The translations under genes were made by a program, and so were the position numbers. This document shows positions 6,029 through 6,595 of a stretch of 6,595 bases of DNA, piece by piece. The notes below the pieces were generated by a model. The model searched no databases and had not been told where the DNA came from. It was given only the letters and a program-made list of their open reading frames with translations. Position 1 is the first letter of the stretch; each line of letters begins with the position of its first letter. The DNA is from Candidatus Omnitrophota bacterium (GTDB taxonomy: Bacteria > Hinthialibacterota > Hinthialibacteria > Hinthialibacterales > JAKPRU01), in the NCBI GenBank assembly GCA_029557025.1, contig JAKPRU010000397.1, positions 1-6,595 on the forward strand, read 5' to 3'.

Positions 6029-6595
6029 AGGCAGAAAACATCGGCGGTCCCGAACAGAAAAAGAAGGATACTGACAATTCCGTTTACACTGAAGAAAGCA
6101 ACATTCAAACGGGAGATATCGTTTGGACGCACGATACTATGCTGCACCACAAGCGCAAGGGCGAACAACAGCCAGCCGATCCAGAACAGGAGCCCGAGTG
6201 ACATGACCCATCCGAACAGCGCCACCAACGGAGCGCTGAATGCATGCAGATATTGCGAAATGCGAAGCGCACCGGCTTGACCGAATCGGACTACCACCGA
6301 ATGAAGACCTGTTTTTCGGTCGAAATCCTCATCCGCAAGCGCGTAAATGATATCGAATCCCGCCACCCAACACAGCACACCTGCCCCCAGAATAACGGGC
6401 GGAAGGTCCAGGCTGCCACGGACAGCGATCCAAGACCCGATAGGGGCCATGCCGAGCGACAGCCCTAATACCACGTGAGATAAAGCCGTAAACCGTTTCG
6501 TGAACGAATACCCCAGTAACACAATCAGAACCACCGGAGACAAAGAAAAAGCCAGCGGGTTAAGCATGTATGCGCCAAAAACGAACAGAGCCGAG
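6025..6595 (-). CDS. ubiA: UbiA-family 4-hydroxybenzoate-type polyprenyltransferase, 5' truncated by the window
   Basis: The frame is open to the right edge; the ATG at 6567-6565 is internal, since the preceding codons read SALFVFGAY and continue the family sequence. About 189 C-terminal residues are visible of a usual 285-300. Family marks include GYSFTKRFTALSH and the second aspartate-rich motif FDIIYALADEDFDR followed by GLHS (visible residues about 80-99). The aspartates bind magnesium and the prenyl diphosphate. At least five hydrophobic stretches fit an integral inner-membrane enzyme. The first aspartate motif lies outside the window. The family attaches a polyprenyl chain to an aromatic acid in ubiquinone or menaquinone synthesis. 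The sequence style resembles the UbiA-like group that also includes MqnP of the futalosine menaquinone route, so mqnP is an alternative name. Its stop overlaps the radical SAM start by 4 bp. Confidence 0.9.
   Translation of the reverse strand, partial: SALFVFGAYMLNPLAFSLSPVVLIVLLGYSFTKRFTALSHVVLGLSLGMAPIGSWIAVRGSLDLPPVILGAGVLCWVAGFDIIYALADEDFDRKTGLHSVVVRFGQAGALRISQYLHAFSAPLVALFGWVMSLGLLFWIGWLLFALALVVQHSIVRPNDISRLNVAFFSVNGIVSILLFLFGTADVFCL

Noticed and set aside
6025..6567. Complete prenyltransferase gene starting at the ATG at 6567
   Set aside because: The upstream in-frame codons to the window edge continue the family sequence, and the visible part lacks the first aspartate-rich motif, so this ATG is internal.
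1..6595. tRNA, rRNA, insertion sequence or replication origin
   Set aside because: No tRNA-like cloverleaf, rRNA-like stretch, transposase gene or array of DnaA-type boxes was seen on reading both strands.

Overview
The window looks like bacterial chromosome with compact, intron-free genes of moderately high GC. The Sec-type signal peptide, the sigma70-like promoter boxes, the Shine-Dalgarno sites and the Rho-independent terminator all fit a bacterium. No gene here fixes the phylum. The membrane quinone prenyltransferase, the large HEAT-repeat protein, the secreted orphan and the repeat-rich convergent spacer suggest an uncultured or environmental lineage, but that is an impression and not a demonstration.

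Layout, left to right. Bases 1-433 hold the control region of the first clear gene: a sigma70-like promoter (228-255) and a leader of about 170 nt with several possible hairpins. A leftward reading frame may run off the left edge. Bases 434-1882 (+) encode a secreted protein of about 482 residues with no recognised family. It ends in one, possibly two, intrinsic terminators. Bases 1947-2247 are a convergent spacer with no gene. It holds a G/C-run doublet of inverted hairpins, a direct repeat and an 8-bp tandem repeat. Bases 2248-4197 (-) encode a 649-residue cytosolic HEAT-repeat protein. Bases 4198-4588 hold two promoter-like sites and two dyads upstream of it. Bases 4589-6028 (-) encode a radical SAM enzyme with an N-terminal B12-binding-like fold. 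Bases 6025-6595 (-) encode the C-terminal two thirds of a UbiA-family prenyltransferase, cut by the right edge.

The prenyltransferase and the radical SAM gene share an ATGA stop/start overlap, so they are almost certainly co-transcribed and translationally coupled. This ties an uncharacterised radical SAM protein to quinone (menaquinone or ubiquinone) biosynthesis. The HEAT gene has its own promoter-like sites and appears to be a separate unit. The secreted gene is an independent, convergent unit.

I found no clearly new defence or mobile system. The points most worth a second look are the radical SAM/UbiA coupling, the orphan secreted protein with its structured leader, and the repeats in the convergent spacer.
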